A stretch of 22,784 nt of DNA from Sphingomonadales bacterium (lineage in GTDB: Bacteria > Pseudomonadota > Alphaproteobacteria > Sphingomonadales > Sphingomonadaceae), in contig JAGWVC010000063.1 of NCBI GenBank assembly GCA_018971065.1, positions 1-22,784 of the forward strand, written 5' to 3'. Within the stretch, counting starts at the first letter, position 1. Each line of letters opens with the position of its first letter. The position numbers and the translations under genes were made by a program. The notes below the pieces were generated by a model. That model made no database searches, had not been told where the DNA came from, and saw only the letters and a program-made list of their open reading frames with translations. This document shows positions 6,513-13,561 of the stretch, piece after piece.

Positions 6513-7286
6513 ATGAACACCGCGATCATCACCGGCGCAGGCAGCGGCATCGGCCTGGCAACCGCCAAGGCGCTCTCGGGCATGGGCTTCGCCATCGTCG
6601 GCGTCGGCCGCGACCCCGGCAAGCTGGCCACGCTTGAGGCAGAGATCGGCGATCCCGCCAAAGTCGCCACCATCTCGGCCGACCTTACCGACGCCGCCGC
6701 GCCCGATGCCATCGTCGCGCTCGCGCTCGAACGCTTCGGCCGCATCGATGCGCTGGTCAACAACGCCGGTGTCGGCAGCCCCAAGCCGGTCCACGAAGCC
6801 ACCGACGCCGATTTCGACGGCATGATCGACATCATGCTGAAGGCCCCGTTCCGCCTCATCCGCGCCGTCCTTCCGCACATGACCAATGGCGGGTCGATCG
6901 TGAACGTCACCTCCACCTTCGCGCACATCGGCGGCCGTCGCGGCGGCGCCTATTCGGCGGCCAAGGGCGGCCTGAAGTCGCTCACCGAACACATGGCCTG
7001 CGAATACGGCCCGCAAGGCATCCGCTCGAACTGCGTCGCCCCCGGCGTGACGATGACCGACATGGTCCGCCACCGTTTCGAGGACGAGATGTTCAAGCGC
7101 AACAACGTCGATACCACGCCTTACCCGCGCCTGGCCCAGCCGGAAGACCTCGGCAGCGTCATCGCCTTCCTGTGCGGCCCCGGCTCGGAAATGGTCAACG
7201 GCCAGTCGATCGTGGTCGACGGCGGGTGGACCGCCACCAAGTACCTCAGCCCCCGCGCCACCCAGTCGAAGTGGGTGATGGAATAA
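6513..7286 (+). CDS. SDR-family NAD(P)-dependent oxidoreductase
   Basis: A 257-aa classical short-chain dehydrogenase/reductase. The nucleotide-binding motif TGAGSGIG is at 7-14, NNAG at 83-86, and the catalytic Ser-Tyr-Lys set is S134 (NVTST), Y147 and K151 (YSAAK). APGVTMTDM and the C-terminal GQSIVVDGGWTA are also typical. The residue after the second beta strand (VGVGRD) suggests no obvious choice between NAD and NADP. Such enzymes oxidise or reduce hydroxyl/keto groups on small substrates; none can be assigned. AAGGA lies six bases before the ATG. The C-terminus extends ~20 residues past the usual GG end. The gene stands alone, divergent from the Rieske gene and convergent with a small hypothetical gene. 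Confidence 0.93.
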   Translation: MNTAIITGAGSGIGLATAKALSGMGFAIVGVGRDPGKLATLEAEIGDPAKVATISADLTDAAAPDAIVALALERFGRIDALVNNAGVGSPKPVHEATDADFDGMIDIMLKAPFRLIRAVLPHMTNGGSIVNVTSTFAHIGGRRGGAYSAAKGGLKSLTEHMACEYGPQGIRSNCVAPGVTMTDMVRHRFEDEMFKRNNVDTTPYPRLAQPEDLGSVIAFLCGPGSEMVNGQSIVVDGGWTATKYLSPRATQSKWVME

Positions 7287-7291
7287 GCGTC

Positions 7292-7329
7292 CCGCCGGCA
7301 GCGCCCCGGCAGGTTGGCGGCGCCGGCGG
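7292..7329. terminator. GC-rich inverted repeat between convergent genes; candidate bidirectional terminator
   Basis: CCGCCGGC (7292-7299) and GCCGGCGG (7322-7329) are exact complements around a 22-base loop that can pair further internally. The repeat lies directly between the SDR stop (7286) and the stop of the minus-strand small gene (7330). No U-tract follows on either strand, so termination efficiency is uncertain. Confidence 0.4.
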
Positions 7330-7608
7330 TCAGTCGCGCGTCAGTCGATAGGTCTGCCGCAGCCAGTCGTCGGCAGCGGCGCGCAGAGCAGGGGCGTTGT
7401 CGCCCGATTCCTCGTCGAACGCCTCGGCCGGCGGCGGCGCGATCCCCAGCGCGTCCATCAGCACCCACAGCGCGAACTTGCGGCTCGGTTCGGTCTCCAC
7501 GCCGAAATCGATGCCCAGTTGCTCGCACCCGCGCGCCAGCGTCGCCTCGTCCAGCGCGGCAAGGTCATCGGTGGCGAAGTAGTGGTGCAGCAGCGTGTCC
7601 AGGTCCAT
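7330..7608 (-). CDS. Small conserved-looking hypothetical protein (92 aa)
   Basis: I do not recognise a named family. The protein is acidic and Ala/Leu-rich, probably all-helical, with no signal peptide or membrane span: MDLDTLLHHYFATDDLAALD at the start, then a middle segment CEQLGIDFGVETEPSRKFALWVLMDALG, and an Arg/Asp C-terminus. The ATG at 7608 has GAGG five bases before it; a GTG at 7623 would add five residues. It lies downstream of the secreted-protein gene on the same strand, 42 bp away, so both may be on one transcript. Reading-frame quality (high third-position GC, start with a ribosome-binding site) supports a real gene. Confidence 0.65.
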   Translation of the reverse strand: MDLDTLLHHYFATDDLAALDEATLARGCEQLGIDFGVETEPSRKFALWVLMDALGIAPPPAEAFDEESGDNAPALRAAADDWLRQTYRLTRD

Positions 7609-7650
7609 CGCCGCCTCATTCACCAGGAACGGCGCGCTGGCAAGCCAACC

Positions 7651-8175
7651 CTAGCGGATACCCAGCAGCGCGCCGATCGCGTCCGTGGTCGAAGGCGCTG
7701 CCGGTGCCGCCGGCGCACCGCCCAGCAGCCCCGAACCCAGCGCGCTGCCCAGCAGGCCCGAACCGTCCACGCCACCAAGCGCGCCGCCTCCCAGCCCGCC
7801 AACCCCCAGTTGCTGCGCCGCCCCAGCAATCTGGCCGACCACGCCCGACCGGTTCTGCGCGACATTGGCACAGAACGCGGGCCTTGTGGCCGCCGACGCC
7901 GCCTGCCGGTTGGCCAGCAGCGACAGCGCATCGAACTTCGGCGCGGGCAGGGCCTTCTGCACGGCCACGGTGGCGGCGGTCATCAGCAGGTTTTCCTGCG
8001 GCTTCACCACGGCGGTAGCGCCGCACTGCGCCTGCCCCTGGTTCAGCACCGCCCTGCCGCGCAACACCACCTGCGCCACCTTCAGCAGGTTGGCGCCCGA
8101 AAGCATCCCGGCATTGGCGGGCGAGGCCAGCACGGCGGCCAAGGCAAGAGTCCCGATGGCAGTAGCAACTTTCAT
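7651..8175 (-). CDS. Secreted protein with signal peptide and Gly/Leu-rich C-terminus (174 aa)
   Basis: A clear Sec signal peptide, MKVATAIGTLALAAVLASPANA, precedes the mature start GMLSGANLL. The mature protein has two Cys (C51, in QCGATAVVKPQ, and C102, in FCANVAQNRSG) that could form a periplasmic disulfide. Residues ~118-156 are a low-complexity Gly/Leu/Ser repeat (GVGGLGGGALGG; GSGLLGSALGSGLLGG), followed by an Ala/Pro stretch and DAIGALLGIR. A GGAGGG is five bases from the ATG. I recognise no domain; a small periplasmic or surface protein is the most that can be said. It follows glnD on the same strand across 86 bp, but a dyad in that gap suggests separate control. Confidence 0.78.
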   Translation of the reverse strand: MKVATAIGTLALAAVLASPANAGMLSGANLLKVAQVVLRGRAVLNQGQAQCGATAVVKPQENLLMTAATVAVQKALPAPKFDALSLLANRQAASAATRPAFCANVAQNRSGVVGQIAGAAQQLGVGGLGGGALGGVDGSGLLGSALGSGLLGGAPAAPAAPSTTDAIGALLGIR

Positions 8176-8197
8176 GGCATCCCTCCTGTATTAAAGG

Positions 8198-8236
8198 GAA
8201 TTTACCATGAAACCCTGCATCACCGCATGTAAATTC
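8198..8236. promoter_or_regulatory. AT-rich 11-bp dyad upstream of the secreted-protein gene
   Basis: GAATTTACCATG (8198-8209) and CATGTAAATTC (8226-8236) are inverted copies, identical except for one extra base, separated by 16 bases. The dyad lies 22-61 bp upstream of the secreted-protein start and just after the glnD stop. Its AT-richness is striking in this GC-rich DNA. It could be an operator, a hairpin at the glnD 3' end, or a leader structure; no U-tract follows, so a simple terminator is less likely. Confidence 0.5.
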
Positions 8237-8261
8237 TGAAGCCGGAACCCAACCGGCCCTG

Positions 8262-11000
8262 TCACGCGGCCACTTCGGCGGTCTCCTCGTCGGCCGCTTC
8301 CAGCAGCCGCTTCTCGATCGTCTTCAGCCGCGCCGCCGCGTCCACCTTGCCGCCGAACAGGTCGGTCACATAGAACGTGTCCACCGCGCGCTCGCCATAG
8401 GTGGCGATATGCGCCGAATGCACGATCAGCCGCGCCTCGAACATCGCCCGCGCCAACCGGTTCAGCAGGGCAGGCCGATCGCGCGCCGAAACCTCCAGCA
8501 CGGTGAACCGGTTCGACGCGCCATTGTCGAAGTCCACCCTCGGCCGCACCGTGAACGCATCCATGCGCGGCCGGGCGAGGGGCCGCGCCGCCAGTTGCGG
8601 CACCAGCTTCACCCGGTTCGCCAGCGCATCGCCAATCGTCGTCTTCAGCCGCTCCAGCTGGCTCGCTTCCTGGAACGGCCGCCCCAGCGGGTCCTGCACC
8701 AGGAAGTTGTCCACCGCGATGCCGTTGCGCGCGGTGTGGATGCGCGCGTCGATGATGTTGCCGCCGGCCAGGTGAATGCCCCCGGCGATGCGATAGAACA
8801 GCCCGGGATGGTCCGCCGCCAGCACCATCACCAGTGTTGCCCCGCGATCGGCGTCATACGTGGTGGTGATGGTCAGCGGCGCGCCGTTGGCCTCGTCCAG
8901 TTGCACCAGGTTGCGCGCGATCACATCCTCGGATTCGGCAATCCAGTAGGCATCGCCGAACTGCCTGCCATAGCGCGCCACCAGTTCGCCCTGCGTGTCC
9001 AGCCGTGCCGTCACCGCCTGCTGCTTGGCGGCCACGCGCTCGGCCCGGCCCGAATGGGCATGGCCCAGCCGCATCCGCTCCTCGGCGGCGTTGTACAGCT
9101 CGTGCAGCAACTGCCGCTTCCACGAATTCCACACCCCCGGCCCGACGGCGCGAATATCGACGATTGTCAACAGGCTCAGCGTGCGCAGCCGCTCCACCGT
9201 TTCCACCGCCGCCACGAAGTCGCCGATCGTCTTCCAGTCGGCCAGGTCGCGCTTGAACGCGGTCGCGCTCATCAGCAGGTGCTGGCGCACCAGCCAGGCC
9301 ACCAGCTCGGTCTCGTCGGCATCCAGCCCCAGCCGGGGGCACAGCCGCATCGCGATCTCGGCGCCCAGCACCGAATGGTCGCCACCGCGCCCCTTGGCGA
9401 TGTCGTGCATCAGCACCGCGCAATAGATCGCCCGCCGTGACGCGATCTTGTGGATGATCTCGGTCGCCAGCGGATGGTCGGCGGCCAGTTCGCCCTTCTC
9501 GATCCGCGCCAGCAGCCCGATCGCGCGGATGGTATGCTCGTCCACCGTATAGTGGTGGTACATGTCGAACTGCATCTGCGCGTTCACCCGGCCGAACTCG
9601 GGAATGAACCGCCCGAACACGCCCGCCTCGTTCAGCCAGCGCAACACCGTCTCGGGGTCGCGCCGGCTGGTCAGCAGCTCCATGAACAGGGCATTGGCGC
9701 GCGGGTCGCGCCGCAGCCCGTCCACCAGCTTCGCCTCGCGGGTGATCAGCCGCATCGTCTCGGGGTGGATTTCCATCCCCTCGCCATCGGCCACCGTGAA
9801 GATCTCGATCAGCCGCACCGGATCGGCGCTGAACCAGTCGTCCGCCGGCGCGGCGATGCGCCCGTGCGTGATCGTATAGCCCTTGACCTTGCGGTCGCGA
9901 CGGAAGCTGGCCAACAGCCCCTTGCGCTTCTTCTCGGACTGCTCCTCCAGCCCGGCCAGGAACACGCCGGTCAGGCTGCCCACCTGCTTCGCCTGCAGGA
10001 AGAAGTACTGCATGAACCGCTCCACCGCGCGCTTGCCGGGGCGATCGGCAAAGCCCATGCGCTCGGCCACCGCGCGCTGCAGGTCGAACGTCAGCCGGTC
10101 CTCGGCGCGGTTGGTCAGGAAATGCAGGTGGCAGCGCACCGCCCACAGGAAGTTCTCGGCGCGCCGGAACGATCGATACTCGTCCTGGGTCAGCAGCCCC
10201 ACATCCACCAGTTCTGCCGGGCTGCGCACCTTGTGCAGGTACTTGCCGATCCAGTACAGCGTGTGCAGGTCGCGCAGGCCGCCCTTGCCCTCCTTGACGT
10301 TCGGCTCGACCACATAGCGGCTGTCGCCCAGCCGCTTGTGCCGGTCGTTGCGCTCGCCCAGCTTCTCGGCAATGAACTGCCGCTCGGTCCCCGCCACCAC
10401 TTCGGCGAAGAACCGCCGCTGCGCCTCGTCGAACAGCGCCTGGTCGCCCCAGACATAGCGTCCTTCCAGCATCGCGGTGCGGATCGTCAGGTCGCCCTTG
10501 CTCATCCGCACCATCTCGTCCAGCGACCGGCTCGAATGGCCCACCTTCAGCGCCAGGTCCCACAGGAAGTACAGCATCGCCTCGATCACCTGCTCGCACC
10601 AGGCGGTGGCGCGGGTGGGGGTGATGAAGGCAATGTCCACGTCCGAATGCGGCGCCATCTCGCCGCGCCCGTATCCGCCCACCGCCATGATCGTCAGCCG
10701 CTCGCCGGTGGAGCGGTTCGAGGCGCGATAGATGTCGCCCACCACGTGGTCGTGGATCACGCGGATCAACTGATCGACCAGGAACGCCTGCGCCTCGGCG
10801 CAATCGTGCCCGGCGGAAGGCTTGCCCGCCAGCCGCCGCTCGATCTCGGCCCGGCCGTTCGCCAGCGCGGCGCGCAGCAGTTCCACCACCGGCTGCCGCG
10901 CCTTGGCGGCGCCCTTGTCGGCCACGGCCCGCTGGATCATTTCGGTCAACGCGCGGCGATCGATCACGGCGCGCTGGTTGGGAATGCGGATAACCGTCAT
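8262..11000 (-). CDS. glnD: [Protein-PII] uridylyltransferase / uridylyl-removing enzyme GlnD
   Basis: A 912-aa protein with the complete GlnD layout. The nucleotidyltransferase motif GGYGRGEMAPHSDVDIAF is at 108-124. A helical PII-UT linker follows (VKEGKGGLRDLHTLYW is the family hallmark), then an HD domain with H532-D533 (MHDIAKGRGGDHS), then two ACT domains (~720-800 and ~825-900). GlnD uridylylates PII proteins when glutamine is low and removes UMP when glutamine is high, controlling nitrogen assimilation. The frame is open upstream to 11150, but MTVIRIPNQRAVIDRRALTE at 11000 is the natural start and the extension overlaps the divergent lgt leader. Only a weak AGGA lies ~12 bases upstream. 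All key residues appear intact. Confidence 0.97.
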   Translation of the reverse strand: MTVIRIPNQRAVIDRRALTEMIQRAVADKGAAKARQPVVELLRAALANGRAEIERRLAGKPSAGHDCAEAQAFLVDQLIRVIHDHVVGDIYRASNRSTGERLTIMAVGGYGRGEMAPHSDVDIAFITPTRATAWCEQVIEAMLYFLWDLALKVGHSSRSLDEMVRMSKGDLTIRTAMLEGRYVWGDQALFDEAQRRFFAEVVAGTERQFIAEKLGERNDRHKRLGDSRYVVEPNVKEGKGGLRDLHTLYWIGKYLHKVRSPAELVDVGLLTQDEYRSFRRAENFLWAVRCHLHFLTNRAEDRLTFDLQRAVAERMGFADRPGKRAVERFMQYFFLQAKQVGSLTGVFLAGLEEQSEKKRKGLLASFRRDRKVKGYTITHGRIAAPADDWFSADPVRLIEIFTVADGEGMEIHPETMRLITREAKLVDGLRRDPRANALFMELLTSRRDPETVLRWLNEAGVFGRFIPEFGRVNAQMQFDMYHHYTVDEHTIRAIGLLARIEKGELAADHPLATEIIHKIASRRAIYCAVLMHDIAKGRGGDHSVLGAEIAMRLCPRLGLDADETELVAWLVRQHLLMSATAFKRDLADWKTIGDFVAAVETVERLRTLSLLTIVDIRAVGPGVWNSWKRQLLHELYNAAEERMRLGHAHSGRAERVAAKQQAVTARLDTQGELVARYGRQFGDAYWIAESEDVIARNLVQLDEANGAPLTITTTYDADRGATLVMVLAADHPGLFYRIAGGIHLAGGNIIDARIHTARNGIAVDNFLVQDPLGRPFQEASQLERLKTTIGDALANRVKLVPQLAARPLARPRMDAFTVRPRVDFDNGASNRFTVLEVSARDRPALLNRLARAMFEARLIVHSAHIATYGERAVDTFYVTDLFGGKVDAAARLKTIEKRLLEAADEETAEVAA

Positions 11001-11066
11001 GAACCGGCCATATCCTGTTCCCGCCCCCCGGAAAAGCGCGCAATCGCGTTCCGCCGCAAGCCGTTG

Positions 11067-11119
11067 CGGGCGCGCGCCCGGCGTGGCACAAGGCCGCCGC
11101 CGGCGCTGTCCTGCCGGCG
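11067..11119. promoter_or_regulatory. Palindrome and hairpin in the glnD-lgt divergent gap
   Basis: CGGGCGCGCGCCCG (11067-11080) is a perfect 14-bp palindrome. It is followed by CGCCGGC (11098-11104) and GCCGGCG (11113-11119), a 7-bp stem with an 8-base loop, ending two bases before the GGTGGAGA that could serve as the lgt ribosome-binding site. The stem could affect lgt translation. In such GC-rich DNA some of this is expected by chance. Confidence 0.3.
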
Positions 11120-11148
11120 TGGTGGAGAATGCCCCCTTGCTGTCCCTC

Positions 11149-12003
11149 ATGGCCGCGGCCAGCGCCGTGCCCCAGCCGATTCACTGGGCCGATCTCGGCC
11201 TGAAACGCGGCATCGACCTGGGCTTCTTCACGCTGCGCTACTATTCGCTGGCCTATCTGGCGGGCATCATCCTCGCCTACTGGCACACCCTGAAGATGAT
11301 CCGCCAGCCCGGCGCGCCGCTGGCCCAGCGCCATGCCGACGACCTGTTCTTCTGGTGCACGATGGGCGTCATCGTCGGCGGTCGCCTCGGCTATGCTACG
11401 TTCTACGGCCCGCAGCTCTGGCTCCACCCGCTCGACCTGCTCAAGCTGTGGGAGGGGGGAATGAGCTTCCACGGCGGCCTCATCGGCGTGCTCGCCGCCA
11501 TCGGCTGGGTGTCGTGGCGCAATGGCCTGTCGTTCATCCGGGTGTGCGACTATATCGGCGTCTGCACCCCGTTCGGCCTGCTGTTCGGCCGCATCGCCAA
11601 CTTCATCAACGGCGAACTGTGGGGCCGCGTCGCCGGTCCGGGCGTGCGCTGGGCGATGGTGTTCCCCGGCGCCGGCGATCTGCCCCGCCACCCCAGCCAG
11701 CTTTACGAGGCCGGGCTGGAAGGCGCGGCGATGGCCGTGCTGCTGCTCACCCTGTTCTGGAAAACCCGCGCCCGCTGGCGCCCCGGCCTGCTCGCCGGCG
11801 CCGGCCTGATGTGGTACGGCTGCTCGCGCTTCGTCATCGAATTCTTCCGCGAACCGGACGAGCAACTGCAGGAATTCGCCCGGCAGACTCACATGTCGAT
11901 GGGCCAGTGGCTGACCGTGCCGATGATCGTCATCGGCCTGATCCTCGTCCTCCGCGCCCTCATTCGCCCCGAAATGGGCAAGGTCGCGGCCGTCCCGGCG
12001 TGA
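11149..12003 (+). CDS. lgt: Prolipoprotein diacylglyceryl transferase Lgt
   Basis: A 284-aa inner-membrane enzyme that transfers diacylglycerol from phosphatidylglycerol to the lipobox Cys of prolipoproteins. The Lgt signature GRIANFINGELWG is at 147-159, the essential His is H108 (SFHGG), HPSQLYEA is at 181-188 and RFVIEFFREPDEQ near 227-239. About seven membrane segments are visible, as expected. The start is uncertain: ATG at 11149 has no ribosome-binding site, while an in-frame TTG at 11137 sits nine bases after GGAG, and a GTG is at 11122; the true protein may be four residues longer. The stop codon overlaps the GTG start of the next gene. The small lipoprotein at 3947 would be one of its substrates. 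Confidence 0.96.
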   Translation: MAAASAVPQPIHWADLGLKRGIDLGFFTLRYYSLAYLAGIILAYWHTLKMIRQPGAPLAQRHADDLFFWCTMGVIVGGRLGYATFYGPQLWLHPLDLLKLWEGGMSFHGGLIGVLAAIGWVSWRNGLSFIRVCDYIGVCTPFGLLFGRIANFINGELWGRVAGPGVRWAMVFPGAGDLPRHPSQLYEAGLEGAAMAVLLLTLFWKTRARWRPGLLAGAGLMWYGCSRFVIEFFREPDEQLQEFARQTHMSMGQWLTVPMIVIGLILVLRALIRPEMGKVAAVPA

Positions 12004-13085
12004 CGCCAGCTTCCCTCGAAGCCCGCTTCCGCCGCCTGATCGCGAATACCGGCCCGATCACCGTCCAGCATTGGATGGGCGAGGCGCTGGCGCACTACTA
12101 CGCCACGCGCGATCCGCTGGGCGTCACCGGCGATTTCATCACCGCCCCCGAAGTGAGCCAGATGTTCGGCGAAATGCTCGGCACCTGGCTCGCCGACATG
12201 GCGCTGCGCAGCGGCCATCAGGGGTCGATCCACTACGTCGAACTGGGACCGGGCCGGGGCACGCTCGCCGCTGACGCGTTGCGCGTGCTGCGTCGCTTCG
12301 GCGTCGATCCGTCAGTCCATCTCGTCGAAGGCTCGCCCGCGCTGCGCGCGGTGCAGGCCGAACGCCTCGGCCCAATCCCCCTCGACAAGGTCCATTGGCA
12401 CGACGATCTCGCCACCGTCCCCACCGATGCGCCCATCCTGCTGGTCGCCAACGAATTCCTCGACGCGCTGCCGATCCGCCAACTGGTCCGGACCCCCAAC
12501 GACTGGCGCGAACGCATGGTCGGCCTTGACGGGGCCGGGGACGAAGAACGCTTCGTCCCCATTGCCGGCGACCGGCCGATGGACGCCGCCGTCCCGCCCG
12601 ATCGCCGCGATGCCCCCACCGGCGCGATCATCGAAACCTGCCCCGCCGCCGCCGCCGTCATGGGCGAAATCGGCGCCCGCCTCGCGCAACAGGGCGGCGC
12701 CGCGCTGTTGATCGACTATGGCTACCGCGAACCCGCCACTGGCTCTAGCCTGCAAGCGGTCCGCGCGCACCAGAAGGTCGATCCCTTCGCCGATCCCGGC
12801 ACCGCCGACCTCACCGCGCTGGTCGATTTCGCCGCCGCCGCCGCCGCCGCGCAAGCCGCCGGGGGGCGCTGGCTGGGCACGGCGGAGCAGGGCGCCTTCC
12901 TGCGCGCGCTCGGCATCGACGCCCGCGCCGCCGCGCTGGCCCGTGCCGCCCCGGCCCGCGCCGAAGAACTGGCCGCCGCGCGCGAACGCCTCTGCGGCGA
13001 CGCCGGCATGGGCACGCTGTTCAAGGTCCTCGGCCTTGCGCACCCCGCCTGGCCCGATCCTGCGGGCTTCGCGCCTCCCGCCTGA
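12000..13085 (+). CDS. SAM-dependent methyltransferase, MidA/NDUFAF7 (DUF185) family
   Basis: A 361-aa protein. The N-terminal ITVQHWMGEALAHYYATRDPLG and GDFITAPEVSQMFGE are hallmarks of the family, and the SAM-binding motif I is ELGPGRGTL at 81-89. NEFLDALPIRQ and LLIDYGY follow. The mitochondrial homologue NDUFAF7 methylates an Arg of a complex I subunit during assembly; the bacterial role is presumably similar, but that is inference. The start is a GTG whose last two bases form the lgt stop (GTGA overlap), so the pair is translationally coupled. A 9-residue Ala run is near residue 283. The stop codon lies at the base of a strong hairpin. Confidence 0.92.
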   Translation: MTPASLEARFRRLIANTGPITVQHWMGEALAHYYATRDPLGVTGDFITAPEVSQMFGEMLGTWLADMALRSGHQGSIHYVELGPGRGTLAADALRVLRRFGVDPSVHLVEGSPALRAVQAERLGPIPLDKVHWHDDLATVPTDAPILLVANEFLDALPIRQLVRTPNDWRERMVGLDGAGDEERFVPIAGDRPMDAAVPPDRRDAPTGAIIETCPAAAAVMGEIGARLAQQGGAALLIDYGYREPATGSSLQAVRAHQKVDPFADPGTADLTALVDFAAAAAAAQAAGGRWLGTAEQGAFLRALGIDARAAALARAAPARAEELAAARERLCGDAGMGTLFKVLGLAHPAWPDPAGFAPPA

Positions 13086-13099
13086 CCGGGTTCCCGGTC
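13084..13099 (+). terminator. Hairpin at the end of the lgt-methyltransferase operon
   Basis: GACCGGG (13084-13090) and CCCGGTC (13093-13099) are exact complements around TT; as RNA this is a 6-bp stem with a GUUC loop. It begins inside the stop codon. A TTTT run comes only ~15 bases later, so it is an imperfect intrinsic terminator. Confidence 0.4.
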
Positions 13100-13204
13100 G
13101 CAAGACGCTGCAATCGTTTTCCGACCAGAACATTGCCACCACCCTGCGGATGGCCCCTATTTCGCGCGGGGTAGATGTAAACTCTAAGTCGATAGGGTTG
13201 TGCC

Positions 13205-13561
13205 ATGAAGAATGGCGACCCTCATTATTCATTCCCGACAGCGCCCCGCATCGAGTCCCGCCGCTCGCGCGCCGCACTCGCGCAAGCGGGCATCGCCGCG
13301 CTGGCGCTTGTCGCGGCGCTGTTCGTGCCGCGCCCCGGCGCCGCGCTGCTGCTCGTGCCGCTTGCCGGCAAGGCCATCGCCGAACCGCAACTCCTGTCCG
13401 GCAACGGCCTGGCCCTGATCGGCCGGGGCCGCATTCCCGGTTCGCTGATCGTTCACGCCGGTGGCGGCCTGCCGTTCGCAGCCCTGCTCCGGCGCGGCAT
13501 CGTGCCGCTGTCGGCCCCGGAAATACTCTGCACGCCCCAACCCCCCACGAAGGTTTCATGA
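13205..13561 (+). CDS. Small membrane-associated hypothetical protein coupled to the chemotaxis receptor (118 aa)
   Basis: I recognise no family. A hydrophilic N-terminus (MKNGDPHYSFPTAPRIESRRSR) is followed by one hydrophobic segment at ~25-55 (AGIAALALVAALFV, then AALLLVPLAGKAI) and a periplasmic-looking tail with LIGRGRIPGSLIVHAGGGLP. The Arg-rich N-terminus before the span suggests the N-terminus is inside and the tail outside. AGGG lies seven bases before the ATG. The stop overlaps the first ATG of the chemotaxis receptor (ATGA), so the two are very likely translated together, and the protein may be an accessory or sensor partner. The methyltransferase operon ends 119 bp upstream. Confidence 0.7.
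   Translation: MKNGDPHYSFPTAPRIESRRSRAALAQAGIAALALVAALFVPRPGAALLLVPLAGKAIAEPQLLSGNGLALIGRGRIPGSLIVHAGGGLPFAALLRRGIVPLSAPEILCTPQPPTKVS

Noticed and set aside
8854..11892. 1012-aa minus-strand open frame overlapping glnD and lgt
   Set aside because: It is the glnD region read in a shifted frame plus antisense of lgt. Composition is Gly/Arg/Ala-rich and no domain is visible.
9450..13085. 1211-aa plus-strand open frame running through glnD and lgt into the methyltransferase
   Set aside because: Only the last part (from 12000) is a real gene. The rest is antisense to glnD with Arg/Pro/His-rich, domain-free sequence, a usual artefact of high third-position GC.
13165..13200. Possible flagellar sigma-28 promoter (TAAA and GTCGATAG) before the small membrane protein/chemoreceptor pair
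   Set aside because: The spacing between the two elements is only six bases, against about fifteen in the consensus.
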